Source: Enterobacter asburiae (lineage in GTDB: Bacteria > Pseudomonadota > Gammaproteobacteria > Enterobacterales > Enterobacteriaceae). From it: DNA of 64,000 nucleotides. This document shows positions 1 to 8,053 of this stretch, in pieces. Under the pieces are notes generated by a model that ran no database searches, was not told the DNA's origin, and saw only the letters and a list, made by a program, of their open reading frames with translations. Location of the stretch: positions 2,790,001-2,854,000 of the forward strand of contig NZ_CP102247.1 in assembly GCF_024599655.1 (NCBI RefSeq), in the 5' to 3' direction. The position numbers were made by a program, and so were the translations under genes. Position 1 is the stretch's first letter. Every line of letters starts with the position of its first letter.

Positions 1-1040
1 GTGGCGTTCTGCTCAATCAGTCGGGCGCCCAGTTGCACCATGTAATCGCGCTTACTGTCCATGGCCTCTTTAGCCAGCATGTTCGGCTGCGCCTGGGCAT
101 AGCCAAACGAGCCCTCCTTGGGAAGCAAAAGCGGTGATCGGGAACCAATTTTCACGCCCTTCTTCTCGAGGTGATCGCGCCAGCCGGTATCGAGCCCGGT
201 CATATACGGCTGCACCTGGCCACAGAACCACACGCTGTCTTCATAGTCAGCACTGTTACGGTAATGCCCGTGGTTTATCTCCACCAGCGCGGCCAGCGGT
301 GAATCATCGATAGTGGGATCGTTATTCTGAGCACCGACAAAGGTGAACGGAATTTCGTCCCAGTAGTCCTTTCCTTTCGGCTTAGGGTGGTACTCACTGT
401 CAACGGTGTAGGTTCCGCTTGCGGTGCCACCAGCCCGGCGCCACACCCGGCAGATGAACCGCCCTTCTTCCAGCGCCAGCTCGCGGTACTGGATTTCATC
501 CTTGTAAGCGTAACCATCCGGCTCTTCTACGCATTCGCGCAGGACCACAAGCACCAGCTGATCGCGCCCGTTAATTCGCTTTGTTCGCCAATTAATGATG
601 TTCTCTGCCGGGTAGCGGAGGATAATCGCCTCATCGGATGCTTCTGCGTAGTCAACATAAAGCCCCTCTCGTGCCACCTCCAGCACGTTCTCGGTCACCA
701 GTTGCGACTGCTGATAGATGCTGGTTCCGGCCCCGTCAGCATTGTCCAACAGGTACTTCAGCTTCTCCGGACCGTTAACCGTGGGGTCCTTGCGATACGC
801 CATCCCAAGCATGCCGATCTTCGTATTGCCGGCAATGGCGTAGAACACCGCGCGGCTCAGATAGTCCTCATTACGCTTACGGTTGCGCGTGGATTTATCA
901 GTTGGGTCGAGATAAGGCAGATATTTATTACCCGCCGCCTTTACGGCCTCAGCGCCTTTGCAGAAGTCCCTGTATTTCCGCCAGGCAGCAGAAGCCGCCC
1001 GGTGTTCTGGTCGAACCCAGGTGATATCGTCGTTTGCCAT
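1..1040 (-). CDS. Phage portal protein, DUF4055 type (3' end outside window)
   Basis: The reading frame is open from an ATG at 1040 down to the left edge, so about 346 residues are seen and the C-terminus is missing. The start (MANDDITWVRPEH) and the stretches KAAGNKYLPYLDPTD and FYAIAGNTKIGMLGMAYRKDP resemble portal proteins of the DUF4055 family, the dodecameric ring through which DNA enters the capsid. The ATG lies one base after the terminase stop codon and has no Shine-Dalgarno of its own, which suggests coupling to the terminase gene. The order small terminase, large terminase, portal supports the call. Confidence 0.85.
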   Translation of the reverse strand, partial: MANDDITWVRPEHRAASAAWRKYRDFCKGAEAVKAAGNKYLPYLDPTDKSTRNRKRNEDYLSRAVFYAIAGNTKIGMLGMAYRKDPTVNGPEKLKYLLDNADGAGTSIYQQSQLVTENVLEVAREGLYVDYAEASDEAIILRYPAENIINWRTKRINGRDQLVLVVLRECVEEPDGYAYKDEIQYRELALEEGRFICRVWRRAGGTASGTYTVDSEYHPKPKGKDYWDEIPFTFVGAQNNDPTIDDSPLAALVEINHGHYRNSADYEDSVWFCGQVQPYMTGLDTGWRDHLEKKGVKIGSRSPLLLPKEGSFGYAQAQPNMLAKEAMDSKRDYMVQLGARLIEQNA

Positions 1041-1041
1041 A

Positions 1042-2349
1042 TCAGAAAGTAGTGTCCATAGTGATTGAGTATGCCGGTTTCACGATCGGGTAATCCTTCA
1101 CGATGAAGTACCCACCAGCATCATTGGGGTGATCGTTATCAGCTGATTTGTCCGGTTCGCCATTGGCCGCCCAGATTTGCTGTTCGAGGCTTTCGGTGTA
1201 AACCGGGCAATTCTGCACATTCACCAGGTAGCGGCGTTCTCCGTTGGCGTTGCAGAACATGGCGTTCATCGAGTTGATGCGATCCTTAACCGGCGGGTTG
1301 GCATCATCAACGATGACGCTGAATCCGGCATCATTGAGCTGAGCAATATCTGTCTTGCTGGCGTTCTGTGATTTGCGGGAGTCGCCAGAGGCATCCGGAT
1401 AGATGTAAATCTCCCGGCTCTTCACATAACGGCCATCCTCGTAGCGCCAGAACTCTTCCTGGATACGCTTAATCATCGCTGGCGTGTCGTAGACCTTCAC
1501 CAGCTCACGGACCGCACGTGGTAGGCCATTACGCTTAACGTGAACAATCGCGGCCATTTTTCCCACGTTGAAGTCCATACCAATGAACAGCGGATCCCCG
1601 TCCTGAATCTCGTCAGAACAGTTATTCAGCTTGCGGTTAAATGTGTGGTAAATGGTCCCGCTGTTAAGGTTGGTGAATTTCCCTCGCAGGTATGCCTGAA
1701 TCAGTTCATCCGGATAAGAACTCAACAGCGACGGGATGTAATCCGCGGGCAGGTTCTTAGCGTTATCGAATGTGCTGGCCTGTATCAGACCGTACAGTGC
1801 CGCAAGCTCTGGCTTTTCACGTACGGCCTTCACAAACTGCTGATAAACAAATTTGAAACCTTCCGGCGTTGTCGTTACGTCAATTCCATTCCTCAGGCCC
1901 GGGATGTTGTAACGCATACGGGCGATAATTTTTCGCCAAGCCTGCAGTGCTTTGGCAGCCGCCATGACGTCCAGCTCATCCACCATCGCATTACCGATTT
2001 TGAAACCGACTATCGAGCCGGGTTTCTCCATCGAGCGGCAGATAGTTGTCCCGCGGTAACGCCGTCCCTCATAGAAGTGAACCTCTTTGTTCCCCTCATT
2101 GATTTTGACGTTCAAGCCCCAGTCAAAGGCCACCTCTTCAATCGTCGGGTAGAAGATGTCACGAATCTGCGGGTACGTCGGCGCGAAATAGCCCTGGTTG
2201 ATTTTAGGGTGCTCCCACATCCCCTTACAGATGCCGCCACAACCTACCCACGTCTTACCGGAGCCGAACCCGGCAACGTAGGCTTTGAATTTGTGCTGCA
2301 TAGCGAGGAAGCGCGCCTGAGGAATGTTAAGTGTCGGGCTGATCCCCAT
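1042..2349 (-). CDS. Phage terminase, large subunit
   Basis: About 435 residues. This is the ATP-driven packaging motor and nuclease. A Walker A loop GFGSGKT lies near residues 27-33, a Walker B-like MVDEL follows near residue 120, and the C-terminal half has RNase H-like acidic positions (FIGMDFN and YPDASGD). I place the start at 2349 because GAGGG lies six bases upstream; a further in-frame ATG at 2364 has no clear ribosome site. The gene overlaps the end of the small-subunit gene and almost abuts the portal gene, as in late packaging operons. Confidence 0.93.
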   Translation of the reverse strand: MGISPTLNIPQARFLAMQHKFKAYVAGFGSGKTWVGCGGICKGMWEHPKINQGYFAPTYPQIRDIFYPTIEEVAFDWGLNVKINEGNKEVHFYEGRRYRGTTICRSMEKPGSIVGFKIGNAMVDELDVMAAAKALQAWRKIIARMRYNIPGLRNGIDVTTTPEGFKFVYQQFVKAVREKPELAALYGLIQASTFDNAKNLPADYIPSLLSSYPDELIQAYLRGKFTNLNSGTIYHTFNRKLNNCSDEIQDGDPLFIGMDFNVGKMAAIVHVKRNGLPRAVRELVKVYDTPAMIKRIQEEFWRYEDGRYVKSREIYIYPDASGDSRKSQNASKTDIAQLNDAGFSVIVDDANPPVKDRINSMNAMFCNANGERRYLVNVQNCPVYTESLEQQIWAANGEPDKSADNDHPNDAGGYFIVKDYPIVKPAYSITMDTTF

Positions 2350-3325
2350 CGTCTGCCCTCGCATCCACTACGTTGATATTGATCTGCACTGGGGTTGGTT
2401 CATCGTCCTCACCATCACCCGCCAGCTCTTTACGGAGTTTCTCAACCTCCAGCTGCCGGCGTTCGATTTCTATCTGCTGCAGGCGCTGCGCAAACTCGCT
2501 ATCAGCCAGGCCAAGGCGTTTCATGACCGCTTCGTACATGCGCTCGCGGCTGATGGCTGTGATTTCTACGCCGTTCTTGCCGACCTTCACGCCTGAGTAA
2601 GCCAGCGCAGCATCAGGGGAAAGTTTCCTCGTGTCTGCGAAGTAAGGCTGGCCAATGCCGTCGCCGTTGCAGCGCGGGCATACTGGGTTAGGCTCTCTGT
2701 TGTGGTCATAGCCGTAACCGCCGGAATCTTCAGGTTCGCGTCTGTCACGTTCAACAGCCTCGAGCCTCTTCTCTTCGAACTCAACTGCATCGCGCCACTG
2801 ATACTGGTGACCGAAGCCCCAGCAATAACGACAAGCCCCGCGACGATACTGCGACAGCTGATTGGCATCGAAAGTAGCGAGCTGCCACATCTGCTCAAGC
2901 ACTTCATCGGCACTTCCAAGAGTGCGCACAATGGACGCTTTTTGCTGCTGCGCAATAGCCTGCGCAACTGAAGTTTTCTGAAGGAGTTGATAGCCGATTT
3001 GTTCAGCTGATTTTTTACTGTAGCCAGCCCGGATAGCTGCCTGTGTGGCATTGCCATCCTTCAGGTATTCTGCGACAAAGCGTCTTTGCTGTGCCGTTAA
3101 CCCATCATCATCCACCAGCTCATTTGCGCTTTTATCTTTCTGCGCAGTGCGCATTTTTTTCTGCGCAGGTTTTTGCGCAGTTTGCGCAGAAGGTTTTTTG
3201 ATGTATCGGCGGGCAGTCGCATAATTCAGTCCCTGCGCTTCACACCACTCTTTCGGTGATACGCCGGTTGCGGCATGTTCGGACAGGAACCGTTGCTGAA
3301 GCTCGCCCCAGTCCGGTTTTGCCAT
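2327..3325 (-). CDS. Phage terminase, small subunit
   Basis: 332 residues. It should recognise phage DNA and recruit the large subunit. The N-terminal 30 residues look like a helix-turn-helix (GVSPKEWCEAQGLNYATARR). A second DNA-binding-like segment follows near residues 80-130 (LTAQQRRFVAEYLKDGNATQ, then AIRAGYS), typical of the Terminase_2 family. Two CxxC pairs in the middle (CRYC and CPRC) could bind zinc. The start at 3325 has AAGGA six bases upstream, whereas the earlier in-frame codon at 3343 does not. It overlaps the large-subunit gene by 23 bp. Confidence 0.88.
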   Translation of the reverse strand: MAKPDWGELQQRFLSEHAATGVSPKEWCEAQGLNYATARRYIKKPSAQTAQKPAQKKMRTAQKDKSANELVDDDGLTAQQRRFVAEYLKDGNATQAAIRAGYSKKSAEQIGYQLLQKTSVAQAIAQQQKASIVRTLGSADEVLEQMWQLATFDANQLSQYRRGACRYCWGFGHQYQWRDAVEFEEKRLEAVERDRREPEDSGGYGYDHNREPNPVCPRCNGDGIGQPYFADTRKLSPDAALAYSGVKVGKNGVEITAISRERMYEAVMKRLGLADSEFAQRLQQIEIERRQLEVEKLRKELAGDGEDDEPTPVQININVVDARADDGDQPDT

Positions 3326-3402
3326 GTTTTTTCCTTGCGTCACTCACTATCAAATAGCAATAAAAAAGGCCGCATGAGCGACCTTGTTTTGTGAAGATAC
3401 GA

Positions 3403-3576
3403 TTAAAGGAGTTTGATTTTGACCTCGTACCCCTCAAGACCTGTCATCGCTTCACGAGCGATAAACTCAATTTCGGAAACTTCATGGCCTGTTTTTTTTC
3501 GTAACTCTGAAATTTTTTTTGATATGAGGGCAGAAATTTCTTCTTCTGCCTTGTGCGTCAGTTCTTCAATTTTCAT
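3403..3576 (-). CDS. Small phage protein of unknown function, 57 aa
   Basis: A 57-residue frame beginning MKIEELTHKAEEEISALISK, with AGAGG upstream of its ATG. It is charged and helical, rich in Lys and Glu, with no membrane segment or cysteines. It lies just upstream of the small terminase gene on the same strand. I do not recognise a function. The ribosome site, compact fit and even amino-acid composition suggest it is real. Confidence 0.6.
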   Translation of the reverse strand: MKIEELTHKAEEEISALISKKISELRKKTGHEVSEIEFIAREAMTGLEGYEVKIKLL

Positions 3577-4118
3577 TATTACCTCTTTTGGCCGTTTACT
3601 ATTTCCATTATCAAGTGAGACGACAGTTATCGATACATTGCCGCTAACCTAACTGTATGTAAATAGTAGACTACCTGTGTAACAGATGCTGAATGGGCTA
3701 ACTTCCAACTAGTCACCTACAGGAGGTCCCCAGCGTCAGTAATGCCCTAAAGAATGATAAAAAAAGCTCCTTCATCATTACAAGGGCTTTTGCCATAGAG
3801 GGATGGATACCTCCTGGTGAATCGTCGCTCAGTCACCGGAAGCCCGCAGCCTAATTTGTTAAAGATTGGCGCATGACAAGAAGACCCATCAGACACGTCA
3901 CTGCCACTATGAACTGGGCTAATTCAAAACCTTCCACTACAGCAAAACCTGTAGGTAGTGGTTACCTTTTCCGGCAAGGATCATCAACCGTAAGATGCGA
4001 GGTTTCACATTATTGCATTTAAAAGTGCATTTAGTTTGCAATATTTGTGTGAGATGTTATTTTGCCAAAGCCTTAGAGCAAGAAGCACACAAATAAAACA
4101 AAAGATTCAACTCATAAT

Positions 4119-4142
4119 TGCCCCTCACAAGGGGCATTTTTT
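4119..4142 (+). terminator. Intrinsic terminator, plus strand
   Basis: A perfect 7-bp stem (TGCCCCT/AGGGGCA) with a CACA loop is followed by six T. The minus strand has no U-run, so it acts only on plus-strand transcripts. No protein gene is seen upstream. Confidence 0.75.
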
Positions 4143-4402
4143 ATGGCAGAACGCATTTCAACCCATTCGTTCTTGTGCATGTGATTTCGAGTAAAATTTA
4201 ATCTGATTATAGGGAATACCATGTGAAGCATATGCAACAAGAAAGAACTATCAAAGACCGTTAACCTGAGGAAATTCCTAATACTTTTCGCTTACGCTTG
4301 TTGATTACTGGCTGACTGCCAGGCTATCCAAGACTCTGATGTGGAGAATGCCAACTCCAGGGAAACATCGATAAAAAGAGCAAGTGAAACTGAGACTCCT
4401 TT

Positions 4403-4428
4403 AGCTCTCCATGCGAGGGCTTTTTTTT
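4403..4428 (+). terminator. Intrinsic terminator, plus strand
   Basis: Stem AGCTCTC/GAGGGCT (one G-U pair) followed by eight T. It faces the Rz gene end and could also shield the lysis genes from opposing transcription. Confidence 0.6.
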
Positions 4429-4519
4429 GGCATCACCCAATCTATCAGATTGCGCTTAAAATATATGCTAATGCTAGTGTCCAAGAGCGAGATAGTGGCA
4501 GAACCTTGCGGATGAGGTT

Positions 4520-4981
4520 CTATTTCAGACACTGCTCTTTGATGTAGTCCTGCAGGTAGCCAATTTGCTTTCTCACTGTGACGATTCGCTTTCTGAGGGT
4601 GAAATAATCCCGTTCAGCGGAGTCAGTAAGTCTGGGGCTGGTAGCATCGCCCATGCCGCCGGTGCTGGTCGCTCCGTTCGCGGGACATCTGGCGTTGACG
4701 TGCAACCCACACTTACCAGTGCTAACGCAACGCTGCAGATCTTCAAGCTGAGATTTCGCATCGGCTAATTCCTTCGTGTATTTAGCATCCAGTGCCGCTG
4801 CATCACGCTGGCGGGTCTGCATGTCTTTGATGGTGGCGATCGACAGGCTGAGTTTCTCAGTGGCTTTATCGCGTTGGTCTTTATAAGCGATGGCGTTGTC
4901 GCGGTAGTGGTTAATCGCCCAAGCCATGGTAACTAGCAGGCTGATAACGACAGCGAAGATGATGGCTGTTAATCGGCTCAT
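4520..4981 (-). CDS. Rz-like i-spanin
   Basis: 153 residues. It is the inner-membrane half of the spanin pair that fuses inner and outer membranes in the last step of lysis. The N-terminal membrane anchor is LTAIIFAVVISLLVTMAWAI, followed by a long coiled-coil periplasmic domain (KDQRDKATEKLSLSIATIKD). The start ATG overlaps the endolysin stop (ATGA), which decides the start over an upstream in-frame codon at 4993. The Rz1 gene is nested inside in another frame. Confidence 0.9.
   Translation of the reverse strand: MSRLTAIIFAVVISLLVTMAWAINHYRDNAIAYKDQRDKATEKLSLSIATIKDMQTRQRDAAALDAKYTKELADAKSQLEDLQRCVSTGKCGLHVNARCPANGATSTGGMGDATSPRLTDSAERDYFTLRKRIVTVRKQIGYLQDYIKEQCLK
4573..4761 (-). CDS. Rz1-like o-spanin lipoprotein, nested inside Rz
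   Basis: 62 residues, wholly within the Rz gene in a different frame. The signal sequence ends in a lipobox (LVSVGC, Cys20), and the mature part of about 42 residues is proline-rich, ending near PAPDLLTPLNG. This is the outer-membrane lipoprotein partner of Rz. The nested arrangement is characteristic of lambda-type Rz/Rz1. Confidence 0.88.
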   Translation of the reverse strand: MRNLSLKICSVALALVSVGCTSTPDVPRTERPAPAAWAMLPAPDLLTPLNGIISPSESESSQ

Positions 4982-5472
4982 TTCTGACCCCACTCGCAGA
5001 CTTCGCGCTCAACCTCCCGGCGGGATACCAAGCCCTTCCACTGCTTGCCACCGGCATACGTCCACCGCTGCAGTTCTTTGCATGCACCCGGAATATCACC
5101 GGCATTCAGTTTCTTCAGCAGCGTCGATCTGCTAAACGCCCCAGTTCCCACGTTGTAAGTAAAGGAATAAAGTGCGGCGCGGGTAGGTTCAGGGATGTAG
5201 ACCTTAATAAGCGGGTCGATAGCTGCAGCAACCTTGCGCAGATCTGACTGCAGTAGTGCATCGCACTCTTTATCGGTGTAACGGTGCCCGCGGCGAACGT
5301 CGGCACCAGTGTGCCCATCGCAAACAGTCCAGACGCCGACGACATCCTGATAAGCGTAGTAGCGTCGACCTTCCAGCCCATCCGCATTGCCCAGCAATAC
5401 TGCAGCAATGGTGATTGCTCCGGATCCGCCAACAATGGCACCCACCAGTTTATTCCTGAGTGTCGGGTTCAT
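4978..5472 (-). CDS. SAR endolysin, phage 21 R type (muramidase)
   Basis: 164 residues, glycoside hydrolase family 24. It cleaves the MurNAc-GlcNAc bond. The N-terminus (about residues 10-28) is a weakly hydrophobic segment rich in Gly, Ala and Ser, as expected of a signal-anchor-release segment. The catalytic triad spacing E-8-D-5-T is present as Glu34, Asp43 and Thr49. The C-terminal part (RRWTYAGGKQWKGL-like) closely resembles R of phage 21. Its start overlaps the holin gene and its stop overlaps Rz, so the three are one lysis operon. Confidence 0.93.
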   Translation of the reverse strand: MNPTLRNKLVGAIVGGSGAITIAAVLLGNADGLEGRRYYAYQDVVGVWTVCDGHTGADVRRGHRYTDKECDALLQSDLRKVAAAIDPLIKVYIPEPTRAALYSFTYNVGTGAFSRSTLLKKLNAGDIPGACKELQRWTYAGGKQWKGLVSRREVEREVCEWGQK

Positions 5473-5674
5473 CTCGGCTCCTGCTGCGGCGTTTGTCTTC
5501 GCGGATCTTGAAATAGAGATTCGTCAGATAAGTCAGTACGGCAATGATGATGCCCACCAGCACGCCGATAGCGTTCCACTGTTCGGGACTGTAGGCATTC
5601 AGCATGCCGTTTAGGATGCTGCCGGCTGAAGCGCCGTATGCAGCGCCGGTGGTTAATTTGTCCATGCGATACAT
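5450..5674 (-). CDS. Pinholin, phage 21 S type, with dual start
   Basis: 74 residues with two membrane segments (about 9-25 and 34-53), then a basic tail (KIREDKRRSRSR). It is very similar to S of phage 21, whose small holes depolarise the membrane and activate the SAR endolysin. Met codons at 5674 and 5665 (MYRM) copy the phage 21 dual-start motif, where the longer form is the antiholin and the shorter form the holin. GAGGTGA precedes the first ATG. Confidence 0.92.
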   Translation of the reverse strand: MYRMDKLTTGAAYGASAGSILNGMLNAYSPEQWNAIGVLVGIIIAVLTYLTNLYFKIREDKRRSRSRDEPDTQE

Positions 5675-5712
5675 GCTCTCACCTCGCTCTGTGCGGGTGC
5701 TAAATTTGGGAA

Positions 5713-5742
5713 TAAAAAAAGCCCGCTCTTTCGAAGCGGGCC
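5713..5742 (-). terminator. Late-leader terminator 1 (tR'-like)
   Basis: On the minus strand, GGCCCGCTTCGAAAGAGCGGGC is a strong hairpin followed by seven T, just upstream of the holin gene. Its position fits the terminator that Q must read through to express lysis and head genes. Confidence 0.85.
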
Positions 5743-5891
5743 AATGAGTTGACTATTTGTAAGGTAGGTGTGAGTGAGACCTATGCTCAGGAGTGAAACT
5801 GTATCGGCTGATTCACTATAGGCTCAGGAGAACCACCGGAGAGGTAGGCACATCTCACAACTCAAAGCGTAGCAGCAGATTACAAAACCAT

Positions 5892-5919
5892 AAAAAAAGG
5901 CCTGCTTTTTATGGCAGGC
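5892..5919 (-). terminator. Late-leader terminator 2
   Basis: Minus-strand stem GCCTGC...GCAGGC followed by CTTTTTTTA, between Q and the lysis operon. Confidence 0.75.
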
Positions 5920-6113
5920 TCTCAAGGAATTTGAAACTTGTATTGTTGTTGTCATGGTGCCGGGTGCCTCCCGGTGACTCTACCCCAGTCAGCAAAGACG
6001 CGCGCATACCTGCAGATAGCAGTTGACTGGAACGCCCTTTCGCTTAGAAAGGATTCACCACAGAAATAATTTACGTGCTATTCATTCCTGTGGTCAATGG
6101 ATTATCTTTGAAC

Positions 6114-6142
6114 AAAAAAAAAGCCTACTCATAGGAGCAGGC
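6114..6142 (-). terminator. Late-leader terminator 3
   Basis: Minus-strand stem GCCTGCT/AGTAGGC (one G-U pair) followed by nine T. It is the first of the three met by a transcript coming from Q. Confidence 0.75.
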
Positions 6143-6286
6143 AACCATACGCTAACAGCATGCACGCTGTTAGTAAACGCACTCAATACAAAGCACTTCC
6201 ATATCCATTCCACCGGATATTTAGAAGAGTAGTTCGAAAAGGATGAAGTGCAATAAATACAGTGCAATATCGTGCGATAAATCTTC

Positions 6287-6478
6287 TTAGCTAATTGGTG
6301 GAGAAAGTGGGCCGGAGAGAACTTCCGCTTCTCCGTTATCGCAGAGGGGATCTCCCTGCGTCAGATGCCAGACACCAGTTATAGTCTGGCCAGTTTCAAG
6401 ATCCTCGGTTACACCATTGGTGTAGTAGGCAACCTGAATCTTGCCGTTGTGCTGTACCCAGTAGAAACCTTCTTCCAT
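6287..6478 (-). CDS. Small phage protein of unknown function, 63 aa
   Basis: A 63-residue protein starting MEEGFYWVQHNGKIQ. An excellent ribosome site (AGGAGGG) precedes the ATG at 6478, which is why I prefer it to the upstream in-frame codon at 6514. It is acidic with several aromatic residues (YYTNGVTEDLETGQ, ITGVWHL) and has no membrane segment. It lies directly downstream of Q. I know of no function. Confidence 0.75.
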   Translation of the reverse strand: MEEGFYWVQHNGKIQVAYYTNGVTEDLETGQTITGVWHLTQGDPLCDNGEAEVLSGPLSPPIS

Positions 6479-6559
6479 TTTCCCTCCTGCTTGGTTGGGA
6501 AAATTATAAATCACCGCGGGGTTGGTTGGTTTTAGAAATTCTTAAATCGCTTTTAAGCA

Positions 6560-6589
6560 AAAGCCCCACGGGGTTAACCGCAGGGCTTT
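6560..6589 (-). terminator. Possible terminator after Q
   Basis: Perfect AAAGCCC/GGGCTTT stem with further pairing inside, followed on the minus strand by only TTTTGCTT, so termination may be weak. It lies about 80 bp beyond the Q stop. Confidence 0.45.
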
Positions 6590-6669
6590 AAACGAAGGCA
6601 TTAACCCATCGTTAGAGGAAAATTACCACAGATTCGGGAAATGTAAATAGCTCACGATAAAATAATGCC

Positions 6670-7485
6670 CTATTTTGTTATCTGCTTCAGCTGCGCATCA
6701 GCCCATGCTTCTTCGATATCAAACTTGGTAATTAACTGATCGTAGAATGGCTTAACAGACTTCTTCCAGGTATCGAGGCTGATTGCATCCGTTATCTGAC
6801 ATACAGCTGCGTAAGCCTCAGTCGATGGAATTCGCTCATATCCACGTCCGCCGCAGCGCTTGCAATCGGCCAGAACCGGCACGCCCTGCTTTTCAGAGAG
6901 GTCCTGATTCACTGCTTTACCGCGCCCGTGGCAGTCTTTACAGGCGCAGCTGACAACTTTCTTCCCTTTGCAGGTCGAGCAAAGGACCTTAGCGACTTCT
7001 TTCACCTGGCGCTTAACCTCGAAATCACTCGGAGATTGCTTAAGGTCTTTTGCCCATTGTGGAAGCTTCATCGTGTAGTGCGATTTCATCATGAAAACAT
7101 CAGCCTCAATGAATCCCTGCCCCGAGCAGCAATCACACTGTTTCACGCTGGCGGCGCTGCGAGAATAATCTTCAAAAGCGAAAGTGGCCAGCTGGCGCAT
7201 AACCAGTGGCTTAACCGCATCGTCCAGCTTGCGAAGCGCAGCTACTCGGTCGCACTTGGTCAGCGCATACTGGGCCAGCAACTCAATCGCCCTCTCCCGG
7301 TCATTGTTGCTGATCCCCATCTTCCCAAGAAAAGCGCTGTAACCCAACGCAGCCCGTTCCTGCGTCATACCAATAGCGGCCATGATATCCGTTCCGCTTA
7401 ATGAGTCTGACGCCGTAGCGCGCGGAGAGTCGCTAATCATTGTCGATTTGGCGAAGTGATATTTGAGGGTATTTTCAAGATTCAT
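6670..7485 (-). CDS. Antitermination protein Q (phage 82 type)
   Basis: 271 residues. It should load on RNA polymerase at the late promoter and allow read-through of terminators before the lysis and head genes. The middle part carries DnaJ-like zinc-binding pairs (CDCCSGQG, CSTCKGKK, CKDCHGRG, CKRCGGRG), typical of the Q82/Antiterm family. Its ATG overlaps the rusA stop codon (ATGA). Its place between rusA and the lysis genes is the standard lambdoid one. Confidence 0.92.
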   Translation of the reverse strand: MNLENTLKYHFAKSTMISDSPRATASDSLSGTDIMAAIGMTQERAALGYSAFLGKMGISNNDRERAIELLAQYALTKCDRVAALRKLDDAVKPLVMRQLATFAFEDYSRSAASVKQCDCCSGQGFIEADVFMMKSHYTMKLPQWAKDLKQSPSDFEVKRQVKEVAKVLCSTCKGKKVVSCACKDCHGRGKAVNQDLSEKQGVPVLADCKRCGGRGYERIPSTEAYAAVCQITDAISLDTWKKSVKPFYDQLITKFDIEEAWADAQLKQITK

Positions 7486-7844
7486 GCGGTCTCCAGCTCG
7501 GTAATAGTGAGTTCCAATTTCCCGCCCTTAACGACAGGCATTTTCACAACGCGGTAATCAACAACCTGGCAGTCATCCATCCAGAATCCCGCCTTGGTTA
7601 AAGCGTCGAATGCAGCTTTTTGCAGGTTATCCAGATCACGGCGCCGGCGGTCTGGCATATGACATTCAATTCGGATTTTGAGTGGTGCAGCCGTTCGGAT
7701 ATTAAGCCGGGCGCTGCGAATGACACTGGCCACTGCATAGCGGTACGCGATGCCATCAGCGCTAATGTGCGTGCGCCCGCGGTTGTGCCGGTAATACCGG
7801 TTATTGCTCGGCGGCCAGGGCAAAGTGATTTGATATGTCTTCAC
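7482..7844 (-). CDS. rusA: RusA-like Holliday junction resolvase
   Basis: 120 residues with a GTG start at 7844, the same length as E. coli RusA of prophage DLP12, to which it is nearly identical over SNNRYYRHNRGRTH and CHMPDRRRRDLDNLQKAAFD. It is a dimeric metal-dependent nuclease that cuts four-way junctions, probably to clear recombination intermediates before packaging. The catalytic aspartates Asp70, Asp72 and Asp91 are present. An in-frame GTG at 7856 would add four residues, but GGGGGTG sits correctly for the 7844 start. Confidence 0.95.
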   Translation of the reverse strand: MKTYQITLPWPPSNNRYYRHNRGRTHISADGIAYRYAVASVIRSARLNIRTAAPLKIRIECHMPDRRRRDLDNLQKAAFDALTKAGFWMDDCQVVDYRVVKMPVVKGGKLELTITELETA

Positions 7845-7846
7845 GT

Positions 7847-8053
7847 TCACCCCCACATCCGGTTTCGCCGGCGGCTATCCGGGCGCGCTGGTGTATTTGA
7901 GGTCGGCAAGAATGCACTGACAGTCCATGTCACGTAATCCGGGTTAAGGCTACGCTCAACTCGTACCCCGCGCGCCATGTAACGCTTAACGAGTTCGTCG
8001 GCCTGTTCGGTGCTGCAATCGGTGTGGTGGAACCAGGTCTTCTTCATCCCCAT
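7847..8053 (-). CDS. Small nin-region protein of unknown function
   Basis: About 68 residues (MGMKKTWFHHTDCSTEQADE...). The start ATG overlaps the stop of the upstream gene (TGATG), and its stop lies two bases before rusA, so it is translated within the nin-type operon. The sequence is basic at the C-terminus (RPDSRRRNRMWG). It is of a type often found next to rusA in lambdoid phages. I cannot give a function. Confidence 0.75.
   Translation of the reverse strand: MGMKKTWFHHTDCSTEQADELVKRYMARGVRVERSLNPDYVTWTVSAFLPTSNTPARPDSRRRNRMWG

Larger units (their letters stand above)
3577..4519. other. Gene-free stretch between the terminase and lysis regions
   Basis: About 940 bp with no convincing gene on either strand. 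It is AT-rich, with several short inverted repeats (for example CCACTAC near 3937 and GTAGTGG near 3956) and two plus-strand intrinsic terminators listed separately. Both terminators point against the late operon, so a short plus-strand transcript, possibly a small RNA, is conceivable. No promoter is clear enough to call. Confidence 0.5.
5675..6286. other. Untranslated leader between Q and the lysis genes
   Basis: About 610 bp without a gene. In lambdoid phages this stretch carries the late promoter and its downstream terminator, which Q overrides. Three minus-strand terminators are listed separately. Near 5960-5976 there is a GC-rich hairpin (CCGGG...CCCGG). I could not place the late promoter or a qut site with confidence and saw no tRNA. 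Confidence 0.55.

Noticed and set aside
387..1052. Long plus-strand frame opposite the portal gene
   Set aside because: It is antisense to a clear portal protein, lacks a ribosome site and has a composition typical of shadow frames.
1540..2376. Long plus-strand frame opposite the terminase gene
   Set aside because: Antisense to the terminase with intact Walker motifs; no family features.
2587..3057. Second minus-strand frame within the small terminase gene
   Set aside because: Same strand but another frame; no ribosome site; the terminase frame is well supported.
4341..4547. 68-codon plus-strand frame in the late-region gap
   Set aside because: No ribosome site, a terminator lies inside it, and it runs into the Rz gene.
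5743..6113. tRNA genes between Q and the lysis genes, as in some Stx phages
   Set aside because: No cloverleaf with TTCRA and acceptor pairing was found on either strand.
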